29,376 bases of DNA, taken from contig JBHBQE010000009.1 in assembly GCA_041776485.1 (NCBI GenBank), positions 1 through 29,376 on the forward strand, written 5' to 3'. The position numbers were made by a program, and so were the translations under genes. The DNA comes from JBHBQE01 sp041776485. GTDB taxonomy: Bacteria; Bacillota; Clostridia; Lachnospirales; Lachnospiraceae. Positions 7,178-14,330 of this stretch are shown piece after piece; position 1 is the stretch's first letter; each line of letters opens with the position of its first letter. The notes beneath the pieces are model-generated. The model saw only the letters and a program-made list of their open reading frames with translations. It was not told where the DNA came from and searched no databases.

Positions 7178-7218
7178 AAATAAAGGACACTGTAATTCAT
7201 ATTCAGTATCCTTTATTT
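7178..7218. terminator. Bidirectional terminator between convergent genes
   Basis: Arms AAATAAAGGACACTG (7178-7192) and 7204-7218 pair over 15 positions with one mismatch around an 11-base loop. The flanking A and T stretches let it work from both sides. A weaker AT-only hairpin (ACAAAAATA at 7145-7153 with 7156-7164) lies right after the regulator's stop codon. Confidence 0.7.
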
Positions 7219-7242
7219 TATCTGATTTATGTGCGAATACAC

Positions 7243-8106
7243 CTAATTCCAGTATTTTAATATATGCTCCCTGGTTACTTTTGCAGCTTTTGCAATATTA
7301 TCCTCATTGCTTAGCCTGTAGTATTCCGGTCGAAATACCTCAATGGTGCATGCATCCCCTTCAAACCCAATCTTTTTCAGTGTATCCGCATACAGCCTAT
7401 GATCCAGGCAGTCCCCGCTTTCTCCCGGCCATAAGCGTATTTCGTCATTGTTGTATGCTGCCCCACAGGGCATATTCTCCATGCCGTTCAAATGCCATAT
7501 AAAAATTTTTCTTCCATCAGCTTTTGAAAGCGCCTCAAAGCTTGACGCCATCGCATGAAAATGATACTGATCCAAAGTGATGCCAACCAATGGATGATTT
7601 ATTTGTGAAGCTATTGCGTATGCCTCCTCAAATCTGTTAATTGTCATTGCGGGACTTCCGCAAAATTCTATGGACAATCTAATATCAAAGGGCTCCACTT
7701 TTTTGACCATCTCCTCTATCATCTCTACAGCGTCTCTGTGAATATCATCAATAGTCGCTGGTACGGAAATATTCATGGTGGGAACAATAACTATTATATT
7801 GCAGCCTAAAATTCTGCAGCGGCTGATTATTTTATCAAGCTCTGCAAAAACCTCGTCCCTTTCCCTTTGGCTTGTCTTCATATTGAAAAAACACAAGGCA
7901 TTGTATGAGAGCATTTTAACCTTGGATTTTTTAAATGCTTCTCCCAATTCCTCAAGGGTATATTTCCCTTCGTTCAAATCCCGCTCCAAACATTCTGACT
8001 GTACGTCAATATAATCAATATCATATTTGTCACACAGCCTGACATCCTCCAATACAGACTGATTATCACAAAACCGATTACAGCCCTCATTAAATCCTAT
8101 TTTCAT
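7243..8106 (-). CDS. Sugar phosphate isomerase/epimerase-like TIM barrel protein
   Basis: 287 residues from ATG 8104-8106, chosen because GGAAGGGAG lies just before it. A longer in-frame start at 8217 would add 37 basic residues and run deep into the preceding gene. The family is the xylose isomerase-like/AP endonuclease 2 TIM barrel (IolE, IolI and hydroxypyruvate isomerase relatives). It has the expected metal-binding acids and histidines: IEFCGSP, ITLDQYHFHA, FIWHLNG and a C-terminal TIEVFRPEYY. It probably isomerises, epimerises or dehydrates the ketose or cyclitol made by the dehydrogenase encoded 13 bases upstream. The exact reaction cannot be read from sequence. Confidence 0.82.
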   Translation of the reverse strand: MKIGFNEGCNRFCDNQSVLEDVRLCDKYDIDYIDVQSECLERDLNEGKYTLEELGEAFKKSKVKMLSYNALCFFNMKTSQRERDEVFAELDKIISRCRILGCNIIVIVPTMNISVPATIDDIHRDAVEMIEEMVKKVEPFDIRLSIEFCGSPAMTINRFEEAYAIASQINHPLVGITLDQYHFHAMASSFEALSKADGRKIFIWHLNGMENMPCGAAYNNDEIRLWPGESGDCLDHRLYADTLKKIGFEGDACTIEVFRPEYYRLSNEDNIAKAAKVTREHILKYWN

Positions 8107-8119
8107 CTTTGCTCCCTTC

Positions 8120-9136
8120 CTATGCCTCGTAAAGCTTCGGCATTTTATCTGTTTCAACTCTTTCGCATTTGCCGGAGGTCTGAGCTGCAACAAGAGCGTC
8201 CGCCGTAACCTCTGCAAGATACCCGTCCCAGGCCGTAGGTCCCGAAAGCTCTCCCCGCTTTACACACTCTACCCATTCCTGAAGCTCTACATCGTAGGAA
8301 TCTATAAATCTCAGCATCCAATTCTGCTCAATATCGGTTGAAATCTTACAGTCCTTGCGAATCGTGGGAAATGCCGGAGACGGAAGATTTATGACCCCAT
8401 CCTCACATACAATCTCGCAGTTAATATCATATCCGAATTTACAATTTACAAAAACCTCCAGCACAGCCGTTATGCCCTTTTTCGTTTTCATAATCATAAC
8501 CTGCGGATCTGAAAGCTCTTTATGCGCATATTTTGTATCTTTGCCCATAATACAGCACACCTCCTGCCAGTCGTCGTTCAACAGCCAACGCAGACAGTCT
8601 ATTTCATGTATGGCGGTATCTGTCACTGCCATTTCCGTAGTATAGGAATCATCTACAGAAATAGCTCTATGTGTACACTTTACAATTAGCGGTTCTCCAA
8701 AGTCCCCGGACTCCAGCAGACTCTTTATCTGCCGATATCCCCGATCATATCGCCTCATAAATCCCACCTGCACCAGTCTTCTGCCAAAAGCGGTTTCTGC
8801 TTTCACTATTTCTCTACAGACTTTTGCAGTTGTAGCAAGCGGTTTTTCACAAAAAACAGGTTTTCCTGCTTCTATTGAAGCAAGAACCGAATCGCCATGA
8901 GCAAATCCGGGGGTTGCAACGAGTATTGCATCAACATTTTTATCATTTATAAGCTTTGATGCGTCTTCATATTTCTCTGCCTCACCCTCTGCTATCTCTG
9001 CAGCCTTGTTCAAGCACTCTAAAGATGAGTCACATAGTGCTGTAACACTGCAGCCTCGAATTCTGTGTCGAAGTCTTTTCAGGTGCTCTCTGCCTATCAT
9101 TCCACATCCTATTATTCCTATTCTTAAATCATTCAT
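8120..9136 (-). CDS. Gfo/Idh/MocA oxidoreductase, inositol 2-dehydrogenase-like
   Basis: 338 residues. The N-terminal Rossmann fold has IGIIGCGMIGREH (GxGxxG at 9-14), and the CEKPL motif has the catalytic lysine K98. The second domain has QVGFMRRYD and TDTAIHEID, with D173 and H177 matching the catalytic Asp/His of myo-inositol dehydrogenase (IolG). These segments look closer to inositol dehydrogenases than to general Gfo/Idh members, so oxidation of an inositol or similar cyclitol or sugar with NAD is likely. It is the first gene of a leftward two-gene operon, divergent from the importer, with an operator-like palindrome 30 bases before its start. No other iol gene is in the window, so the substrate stays open. 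Confidence 0.85.
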   Translation of the reverse strand: MNDLRIGIIGCGMIGREHLKRLRHRIRGCSVTALCDSSLECLNKAAEIAEGEAEKYEDASKLINDKNVDAILVATPGFAHGDSVLASIEAGKPVFCEKPLATTAKVCREIVKAETAFGRRLVQVGFMRRYDRGYRQIKSLLESGDFGEPLIVKCTHRAISVDDSYTTEMAVTDTAIHEIDCLRWLLNDDWQEVCCIMGKDTKYAHKELSDPQVMIMKTKKGITAVLEVFVNCKFGYDINCEIVCEDGVINLPSPAFPTIRKDCKISTDIEQNWMLRFIDSYDVELQEWVECVKRGELSGPTAWDGYLAEVTADALVAAQTSGKCERVETDKMPKLYEA

Positions 9137-9165
9137 TTTGTCCTCACTTTGTGCTAATTACTTGC

Positions 9166-9177
9166 GTTCACGTGAAC
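9166..9177. promoter_or_regulatory. LacI-type operator, left copy
   Basis: GTTCACGTGAAC is a perfect 12-base palindrome with the central CG typical of LacI-family sites. It lies 30 bases upstream of the dehydrogenase ATG, in the expected leader of that leftward operon. A near copy stands 284 bases away before the importer operon. Confidence 0.75.
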
Positions 9178-9405
9178 ATATCTGAATATTCACATTATCA
9201 TAAATTTGTATTGTCTGCAATCTGCAATCTATTACAATATTTTTCTCTCAAAATTAGTTAATTTCTACATAATAATATAATCTTTAAAGCTTTGGTGTTT
9301 ACATAAAAATATCCGATTATTCGCTATTTATTATGAGAATTTCATAAATTCATTAGTGATAATTTGTATATTTAGTATAAAATTTTATAAAATATCAAAA
9401 AAACA

Positions 9406-9434
9406 TTGTCAAATAATTATTAGCATGCTAATCT
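9406..9434 (+). promoter_or_regulatory. Candidate promoter of the importer operon with a 14-bp palindrome
   Basis: -35 TTGTCA (9406-9411), 17-base spacer, weak -10 TAATCT (9429-9434). A perfect palindrome ATTAGCATGCTAAT (9419-9432) covers the spacer and -10, and TAGCAT recurs at 9434-9439. This could be an activator site or a second operator. The remaining 9178-9405 is very AT-rich (partial tandem TCTGCAA near 9215) and shows no gene. Confidence 0.4.
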
Positions 9435-9448
9435 AGCATACAGAATAA

Positions 9449-9462
9449 TGTTCACGAGAACA
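9449..9462. promoter_or_regulatory. LacI-type operator, right copy
   Basis: TGTTCACGAGAACA is a palindrome with one mismatched pair and differs from the left operator core by one base (GTTCACGAGAAC). It lies just downstream of the candidate -10, where a repressor would stop transcription of the binding protein and importer genes. Confidence 0.7.
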
Positions 9463-9517
9463 CATATCTGAGTCCCTATATTGTATTCAACTTACACAAA
9501 GAAAGGAGATTTCACAG

Positions 9518-10540
9518 ATGAAAAAAGGAATTGCTTTATTGATGACCGGAATAATTCTCGCAGGAGGATTATTGGGATGCTCCCAAAACCAAAATTCCTC
9601 AACTGAGGTTACGCAAAGCTCCTCAGAACAGAGAGGTGAAAACATTACTATAGTTTTTTCGCAAAAGGATGAATGGCTTGGCAATTTAGAGGCTGCTGCC
9701 AAGGATGCCGCAGACGAATATGGAATTAACCTGGTATCACAGGATTCCCTGTCCGATACCAGCAAACAAATCCAATTTGTCACGACAGCTGCTGCAAACG
9801 GTGAAAAGGCTATAATCGTTAATTTAGTAGATCCTAATATTGCGCCGGATGTTGTTGAAGCCGCAGGAGACATGAAGGTCGTTTTCGTAAATCGTCCACC
9901 GAGCGACATGAGCATTTTAAACGAAAATGTTGTATACGTGGGCTCTGACGAAATGGCATCAGGAAGATATCAGGGAGAATATCTGGCAAAATACTTTAAT
10001 GAGTTAGGAAAAACTGATATCAGCTATATTCTGTTAAATGGAATTTTAGGACAGGTATCCACTACTAATCGAACAAAATCCGTCTTGCAAGCACTAAAGG
10101 ACAACAATATCAACGCTAAAGAAGCATCGGCTCCCCTAGCATGCGATTACGACCGAGCAGAGGCCATGACTCAAATCACACCTCTTATAACCGCCAACAC
10201 AAAATATGACTGTATCATTTCCAACAATGACGCTATGGCACTAGGAGCAGTTGAAGCCCTTGAAAATGCCGGAATAGACCCCGCCAAAATCCCCATAGTC
10301 GGTATAGACGCAACCGCCGACGGACAAGCAGCCGTGGCATCCGGAAAGATGGCTATGACTGTATTCCAAAACGCCAAAGGGCAAGGATACGGAGCTCTAA
10401 AAGCCGCACTAAATCTGATAAATCAAAGACCTATAAATGAAGGCACGGAATATGAAATCGACAGCGAAAATCCCTATGTAATTTGGATTCCCTTTGAACC
10501 TGTTACCAAGGATAATGTTGCAGAATATGCCTCACGATAA
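9518..10540 (+). CDS. Sugar-binding lipoprotein of a ribose-type ABC importer
   Basis: 340 residues. The lipoprotein signal ends at LLGC with C21 lipidated, followed by a flexible Gln/Ser/Asn linker (about 22-40). The mature part is a type I periplasmic binding protein (RbsB/MglB group): ITIVFSQKDEWLGNLEAAA, ANGEKAIIVNLVDPN, VVFVNRPPS, YDCIISNNDAMALGAVEALE, IPIVGIDATADGQAAVASGKM. It captures the sugar or cyclitol outside the membrane and hands it to the permease. AAAGGAGA before the ATG is a strong ribosome binding site. It is the first gene of the three-gene importer operon. A 17-bp hairpin after its stop probably gives it higher expression than the next genes. Confidence 0.92.
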   Translation: MKKGIALLMTGIILAGGLLGCSQNQNSSTEVTQSSSEQRGENITIVFSQKDEWLGNLEAAAKDAADEYGINLVSQDSLSDTSKQIQFVTTAAANGEKAIIVNLVDPNIAPDVVEAAGDMKVVFVNRPPSDMSILNENVVYVGSDEMASGRYQGEYLAKYFNELGKTDISYILLNGILGQVSTTNRTKSVLQALKDNNINAKEASAPLACDYDRAEAMTQITPLITANTKYDCIISNNDAMALGAVEALENAGIDPAKIPIVGIDATADGQAAVASGKMAMTVFQNAKGQGYGALKAALNLINQRPINEGTEYEIDSENPYVIWIPFEPVTKDNVAEYASR

Positions 10541-10553
10541 TCAGGCTTTAAAC

Positions 10554-10591
10554 TTATTTTCCGCACATTATTTGTAATGTGCGGAAAATAA
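10554..10591 (+). promoter_or_regulatory. 17-bp perfect hairpin between binding protein and ATPase genes
   Basis: Arms TTATTTTCCGCACATTA (10554-10570) and its exact inverse (10575-10591) surround the loop TTTG. No long U run follows (ATTTGCATATACTG), so it fits better as an mRNA-stabilising or partly terminating element than as a full terminator. It would set the usual excess of binding protein over ATPase and permease. Confidence 0.75.
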
Positions 10592-10639
10592 ATTTGCATA
10601 TACTGATTGCGGCAATTACGCAAAGGAAAGGCTTATTAT

Positions 10640-12157
10640 ATGAGCAAATATATTCTCAGAATGGAAAATATCACAAAGGAGTTTCCCGGCGTCAAGGCCC
10701 TCAATGGAGTTTCTCTAAGGGTTCGTCCGGGAACGGTTCATACTCTTATGGGAGAAAACGGTGCGGGCAAATCTACCCTTATGAAATGCCTCATTGGCAT
10801 TTATCAGCTAACCTCCGGAAAAATAATATATGAAGGCAAGAAGGTATCCTTCCACAATACGCTTTCGGCAATGAATGCCGGCATATCAATGATTCATCAG
10901 GAACTTACTCCTATTCCCGAACGGTCAGTATGCGACAACGTATGGCTTGGAAGATACCCAAAAAAGGGAATTATTATTGATTACAAGAAAATGCGCGCCG
11001 ACTGTATGGAGCTTTTCTCACGTTTGGATTTGGAGCTTGACCCCGATGAAAAAATGGGAAATCTGACAGTGGCAAAAATGCAAATGGTAGAAATAGCAAA
11101 AGCAGTTTCCTATAACTCAAAAATCGTCATAATGGATGAGCCTACATCGGCTCTTACGGAAAACGAAGTTCAGCATTTATTTAACATAATAAAAGATTTG
11201 AAATCCAAGGGAGTTGCCATCATTTATATTTCTCACAAGCTGGATGAAATATTCCAAATATCCGACGATATAACCGTATACAGAGACGGGGAATTTATTG
11301 ATTCTCGTCCCGCCCGGGAATTGGATACAAATCAGCTTATAAAGCTGATGGTAGGTCGTACAATGGACAACATGTTTCCTAAGGTTTCCTGTAGAATTGG
11401 AGAACCTGTTTTGCGAGTTGAGAATTTATCATCAGGTCATGCCGTTAAAAATGTATCCTTTGAGCTTCATAAAGGCGAAATTCTGGGATTTGCAGGATTG
11501 GTCGGAGCCGGCAGAACAGAAACCGTCGAAACCATTTTCGGAATCAGAAAAAAAGACAGCGGAAAAATCTATAAAGATGGTAAATTACTGAACATCCGCA
11601 GTCCAAAGGATGCCGTGTCATGGGGAATAGCGTTGCTTACAGAGGATCGCAGAGGAAACGGAATCATTGGGTTATTAAGCATCAAAGAAAATCTTGTCCT
11701 TGCCAATTTAAGAAAATATGGATTTCCTCTGAAACACAACCGAATGATTTCGGATACACATAAATATATAGATAAACTGAAGGTTAAAACTCCCTCCGCA
11801 GAAACCCCAATTCAAAATCTTTCCGGAGGAAATCAGCAAAAAATTCTGGTTGCAAGATGGCTTTTAACTGACCCGGATATATTAATTGTCGATGAGCCGA
11901 CACGAGGAATTGACGTCGGAGCAAAAAGTGAAATTCATTCAATAATAACTAAACTGGCCGGAGAAGGAAAGGCAATTATCATGATTTCAAGTGAAATGCC
12001 TGAAATATTAGGAATGTCAGATCGTATCATTGTAATGCATGAAGGCGAAATCACCGGAAATATAGCTGGAAAAAACACAAGCTCCGAAGAAATTATGGAA
12101 TACGCAACAGGATGCAGACATGACTTTAGTCAGGGCGGAGGTAAAAATGAAAGATAA
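10640..12157 (+). CDS. Ribose/galactose-type ABC importer ATPase (two ABC domains)
   Basis: 505 residues from ATG 10640, preceded by AAAGGAAAGG. A TTG at 10607 would add 11 residues but has no good ribosome binding site. Domain 1 has Walker A GENGAGKST (38-46) and Walker B IVIMDEPTS, with a poor signature (LTVAKMQMVEIAKA). Domain 2 has a degenerate P-loop (GLVGAGRTETVE), a proper signature LSGGNQQK and Walker B ILIVDEPTRGID. This asymmetric pattern is normal for the RbsA/MglA/XylG group, in which the single fused protein serves as both ATPase halves. It powers uptake through the adjacent permease, whose reading frame overlaps its end by 11 bases. Confidence 0.93.
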   Translation: MSKYILRMENITKEFPGVKALNGVSLRVRPGTVHTLMGENGAGKSTLMKCLIGIYQLTSGKIIYEGKKVSFHNTLSAMNAGISMIHQELTPIPERSVCDNVWLGRYPKKGIIIDYKKMRADCMELFSRLDLELDPDEKMGNLTVAKMQMVEIAKAVSYNSKIVIMDEPTSALTENEVQHLFNIIKDLKSKGVAIIYISHKLDEIFQISDDITVYRDGEFIDSRPARELDTNQLIKLMVGRTMDNMFPKVSCRIGEPVLRVENLSSGHAVKNVSFELHKGEILGFAGLVGAGRTETVETIFGIRKKDSGKIYKDGKLLNIRSPKDAVSWGIALLTEDRRGNGIIGLLSIKENLVLANLRKYGFPLKHNRMISDTHKYIDKLKVKTPSAETPIQNLSGGNQQKILVARWLLTDPDILIVDEPTRGIDVGAKSEIHSIITKLAGEGKAIIMISSEMPEILGMSDRIIVMHEGEITGNIAGKNTSSEEIMEYATGCRHDFSQGGGKNER

Positions 12158-13139
12158 ACAAATTAATATTAAAACACTTGTATCTAACAACTCAATTTGG
12201 TTGGTGCTTATCCTAATGATACTATTAATAAGCATATTCAAACCTGCCTTTCTGGGACTTGCTAATTTAAAGGGTCTTATGGAGGGCGAGGCGGTGAAGG
12301 GGATCCTTGCCTTTGGAGTAATGTGGGCTATTTTGGCAAAGGGCATAGATTTGAACCTTGGCGCCTTGGCTGCGCTGGTTTCCGTAATTGTAGCCTCCCT
12401 TGTGCAGCCCGCTTCCGTTGCCAATAGACTTTTAGGCTCTCAGGGAATTTGTCTTCATCCTTTTGCCGCTATTCTTATTGGAATCGGAATGGGGGCTATA
12501 ATAGGCGCAGCAGTCGGAGCTATAATTGCCTACACCCAGATTCCACCCTTTATTGCCACACTTGGTGCGCAGCTCATTTGCCGTGCAGCCTCCAAAATGT
12601 ATTCTGCTGCGCCAGTTTCAAACCTGCCGGACAGCTACAGATGGATAGCCAAAGGAAAACTTTTTAATGTAATCCCCATGATAATCGTTATTTTTCTGAT
12701 AATGTTCGTTATATCCGCCTTTTTACTCACTCAAACAAGATTTGGCAGAAATATATATGCTATAGGCGGCAATATTCATGCTGCCAAAGTTGCAGGCATA
12801 AATGTAGAAAAAAATTTGATTATGGTGTACACATGGTGTGCAATATGTGCTTCCATTGGAGGTATTTTGCTGATTGCCCGAACAGGTTCCTCAGACCCCT
12901 CAACCACAGGGCTAAACTATGAGCTTGACGCAATCGCAGCGGCAACCGTAGGCGGCACTTCACATTCCGGAGGAATTTGCAAAATTTCAGGAGTTCTTTG
13001 TGGTATTCTTATTATGGGTGTCATTAACAACGGCCTGGTTATTTTAGGAGTAAGCGACAATATGACCAATATTGTCAAGGGCATAATCATAATTGCATCT
13101 GTTGCCTTTGATATGAGAAAAAACACGAAAAAAAATTAG
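12147..13139 (+). CDS. Ribose-type ABC importer permease
   Basis: 330 residues with about eight to ten hydrophobic spans. It is of the RbsC/MglC/XylH family, shown by GxxxNLxGL-like LANLKGLMEGEAVKGILAFG (23-50), AKGIDLNLGALAAL, IAYTQIPPFIATLG and the conserved C-terminal stretch YAIGGNIHAAKVAGI and ATVGGTSHSGG. Start ATG 12147 is chosen because GGGCGGAGG precedes it. The ATG at 12120 lacks a ribosome binding site. It forms the homodimeric channel of the importer and is the last gene of the operon, followed by a strong hairpin. Confidence 0.92.
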   Translation: MKDKQINIKTLVSNNSIWLVLILMILLISIFKPAFLGLANLKGLMEGEAVKGILAFGVMWAILAKGIDLNLGALAALVSVIVASLVQPASVANRLLGSQGICLHPFAAILIGIGMGAIIGAAVGAIIAYTQIPPFIATLGAQLICRAASKMYSAAPVSNLPDSYRWIAKGKLFNVIPMIIVIFLIMFVISAFLLTQTRFGRNIYAIGGNIHAAKVAGINVEKNLIMVYTWCAICASIGGILLIARTGSSDPSTTGLNYELDAIAAATVGGTSHSGGICKISGVLCGILIMGVINNGLVILGVSDNMTNIVKGIIIIASVAFDMRKNTKKN

Positions 13140-13164
13140 TTCTCCCCTTTTATATCTATATAAT

Positions 13165-13200
13165 GCCGAAGGATATTGACGTAGGTCGATTTCCTTCGGC
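13165..13200. terminator. Bidirectional terminator between importer and DUF5711 operons
   Basis: GCCGAAGGA (13165-13173) pairs with TCCTTCGGC (13192-13200). An inner stem (13175-13180 with 13185-13190, one G-U pair) around GTAG extends the helix to about 15 bp with one T-T mismatch. TATATA flanks both sides. It separates convergent genes ending at 13139 and 13215. U runs are short, so efficiency is uncertain. Confidence 0.7.
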
Positions 13201-13214
13201 TATATAAGAGATTC

Positions 13215-14330
13215 CTATTTCAGCCTTATTTTACTAAAATTGTCATTTTCCAATAAATAATATTCTAAATTGCTGCCGGCAAATATTAAATCCTGAAAAT
13301 CCGACTCAAATTTGCCATGAAACTTCTCTATTCCATGCACCGTATACAAACTGGCTGTTTTCTCATCGCCTATCAGTACTTCGTTATTTTCCAGCAATTC
13401 GCATTTATCATAGCCATCATTTATTTCCCTGGAAAACTGCAGCCTGCCATTTAGATTATAAAGTCCCAGAATATTTTTTATTTTTCCGTTATCAACTTCC
13501 TCCTCAGAAATTATTCCAAAATAATTGTCATTATTTATTACACTTTTTACACTGTGCTCAAAATCAAACTCTTTTAAAATTCCGGGCTCCTTTTCATTGG
13601 AAAAAATTATCGCATGGCTGGTACCTATTGCCAAAAGCTTATCTTCGCTTACATGGCTAAGCACAGGGATAACCTCCTCATCCATCGAATACTTAACCCC
13701 CTTGCTGCTTTCTCCAATATTCTCATCATTGGAAAAATCATAAAAGCACAATTCTGTCTCCAGCTTACCCTCAGATAAATGTAACAGTGAAACCGCCAGC
13801 TGCTCACCATCGGAAGATAAAGATATTGCCATTGGATATCCCCCTTTATTCCCATGGATTGCGCCATCTACCGTGATATTCCCACCACTGTCATATACCA
13901 CAATATTTGCAACTTCCTGCTGCTGCATTACTACAGCTACCTGCCCATTTTCTGAAAGACTTGCCATGGAAATGGGGTATGAGGTTTTTATCCTGGTTTT
14001 TTCTCCCTTCTCATCTACAATCTCCACAGTAGAGCCCTGCTTATCATACAACAGGATATAATCTCGCTCCTTTTGTATTTGGGGAAATTGCATTTCAAAG
14101 CTGATATTCCATTTACTGTTACCTGAATAGTCAATGAGGGAAGCTCCATCCTGATTATAGAAAAACAAAGCATTAAATGCCTTTACATACCTTGTACCAT
14201 TTGCATTTTCTGACTTTATTTCAGATACTACCTCGTAATTCTTATATTGGGCAAAAATACTAAACAGCACTGCACCTATAACAGCCAAAGCCAATAAAAC
14301 CGAAATAACTATATATCTTTTTTTTACCAT
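13215..14330 (-). CDS. DUF5711-like membrane-anchored protein
   Basis: 371 residues. A basic start (MVKKR) and one hydrophobic span (about 6-28) anchor it, so most of the chain lies outside the cytoplasm. The rest is a series of short beta-strand repeats of the type ALFFYNQDG, ISMASLSENGQVAVVM, AISLSSDGEQLAVSLL, LLAIGTSHAIIFSN and FGIISEEE. This is the look of a seven- or eight-blade beta-propeller, and it resembles the DUF5711 family of clostridia. No catalytic motif is visible. It is the last gene of the five-gene operon, and its ATG overlaps the glgB stop by 7 bases, so translation is coupled. Function unknown. The propeller suggests a binding or scaffolding role. Confidence 0.7.
   Translation of the reverse strand: MVKKRYIVISVLLALAVIGAVLFSIFAQYKNYEVVSEIKSENANGTRYVKAFNALFFYNQDGASLIDYSGNSKWNISFEMQFPQIQKERDYILLYDKQGSTVEIVDEKGEKTRIKTSYPISMASLSENGQVAVVMQQQEVANIVVYDSGGNITVDGAIHGNKGGYPMAISLSSDGEQLAVSLLHLSEGKLETELCFYDFSNDENIGESSKGVKYSMDEEVIPVLSHVSEDKLLAIGTSHAIIFSNEKEPGILKEFDFEHSVKSVINNDNYFGIISEEEVDNGKIKNILGLYNLNGRLQFSREINDGYDKCELLENNEVLIGDEKTASLYTVHGIEKFHGKFESDFQDLIFAGSNLEYYLLENDNFSKIRLK

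Noticed and set aside
8107..8217. 37-codon N-terminal extension of the isomerase
   Set aside because: It would overlap the dehydrogenase gene by 98 bases, is arginine-rich without family resemblance, and the ATG at 8106 has a proper ribosome binding site.
9487..9915. Minus-strand 142-codon frame inside the binding-protein gene
   Set aside because: It is antisense to a clear lipoprotein gene, with no ribosome binding site and low-complexity composition.
10607..10639. TTG start giving a longer importer ATPase
   Set aside because: No ribosome binding site lies before it, while AAAGGAAAGG precedes ATG 10640. The family usually begins at this point.
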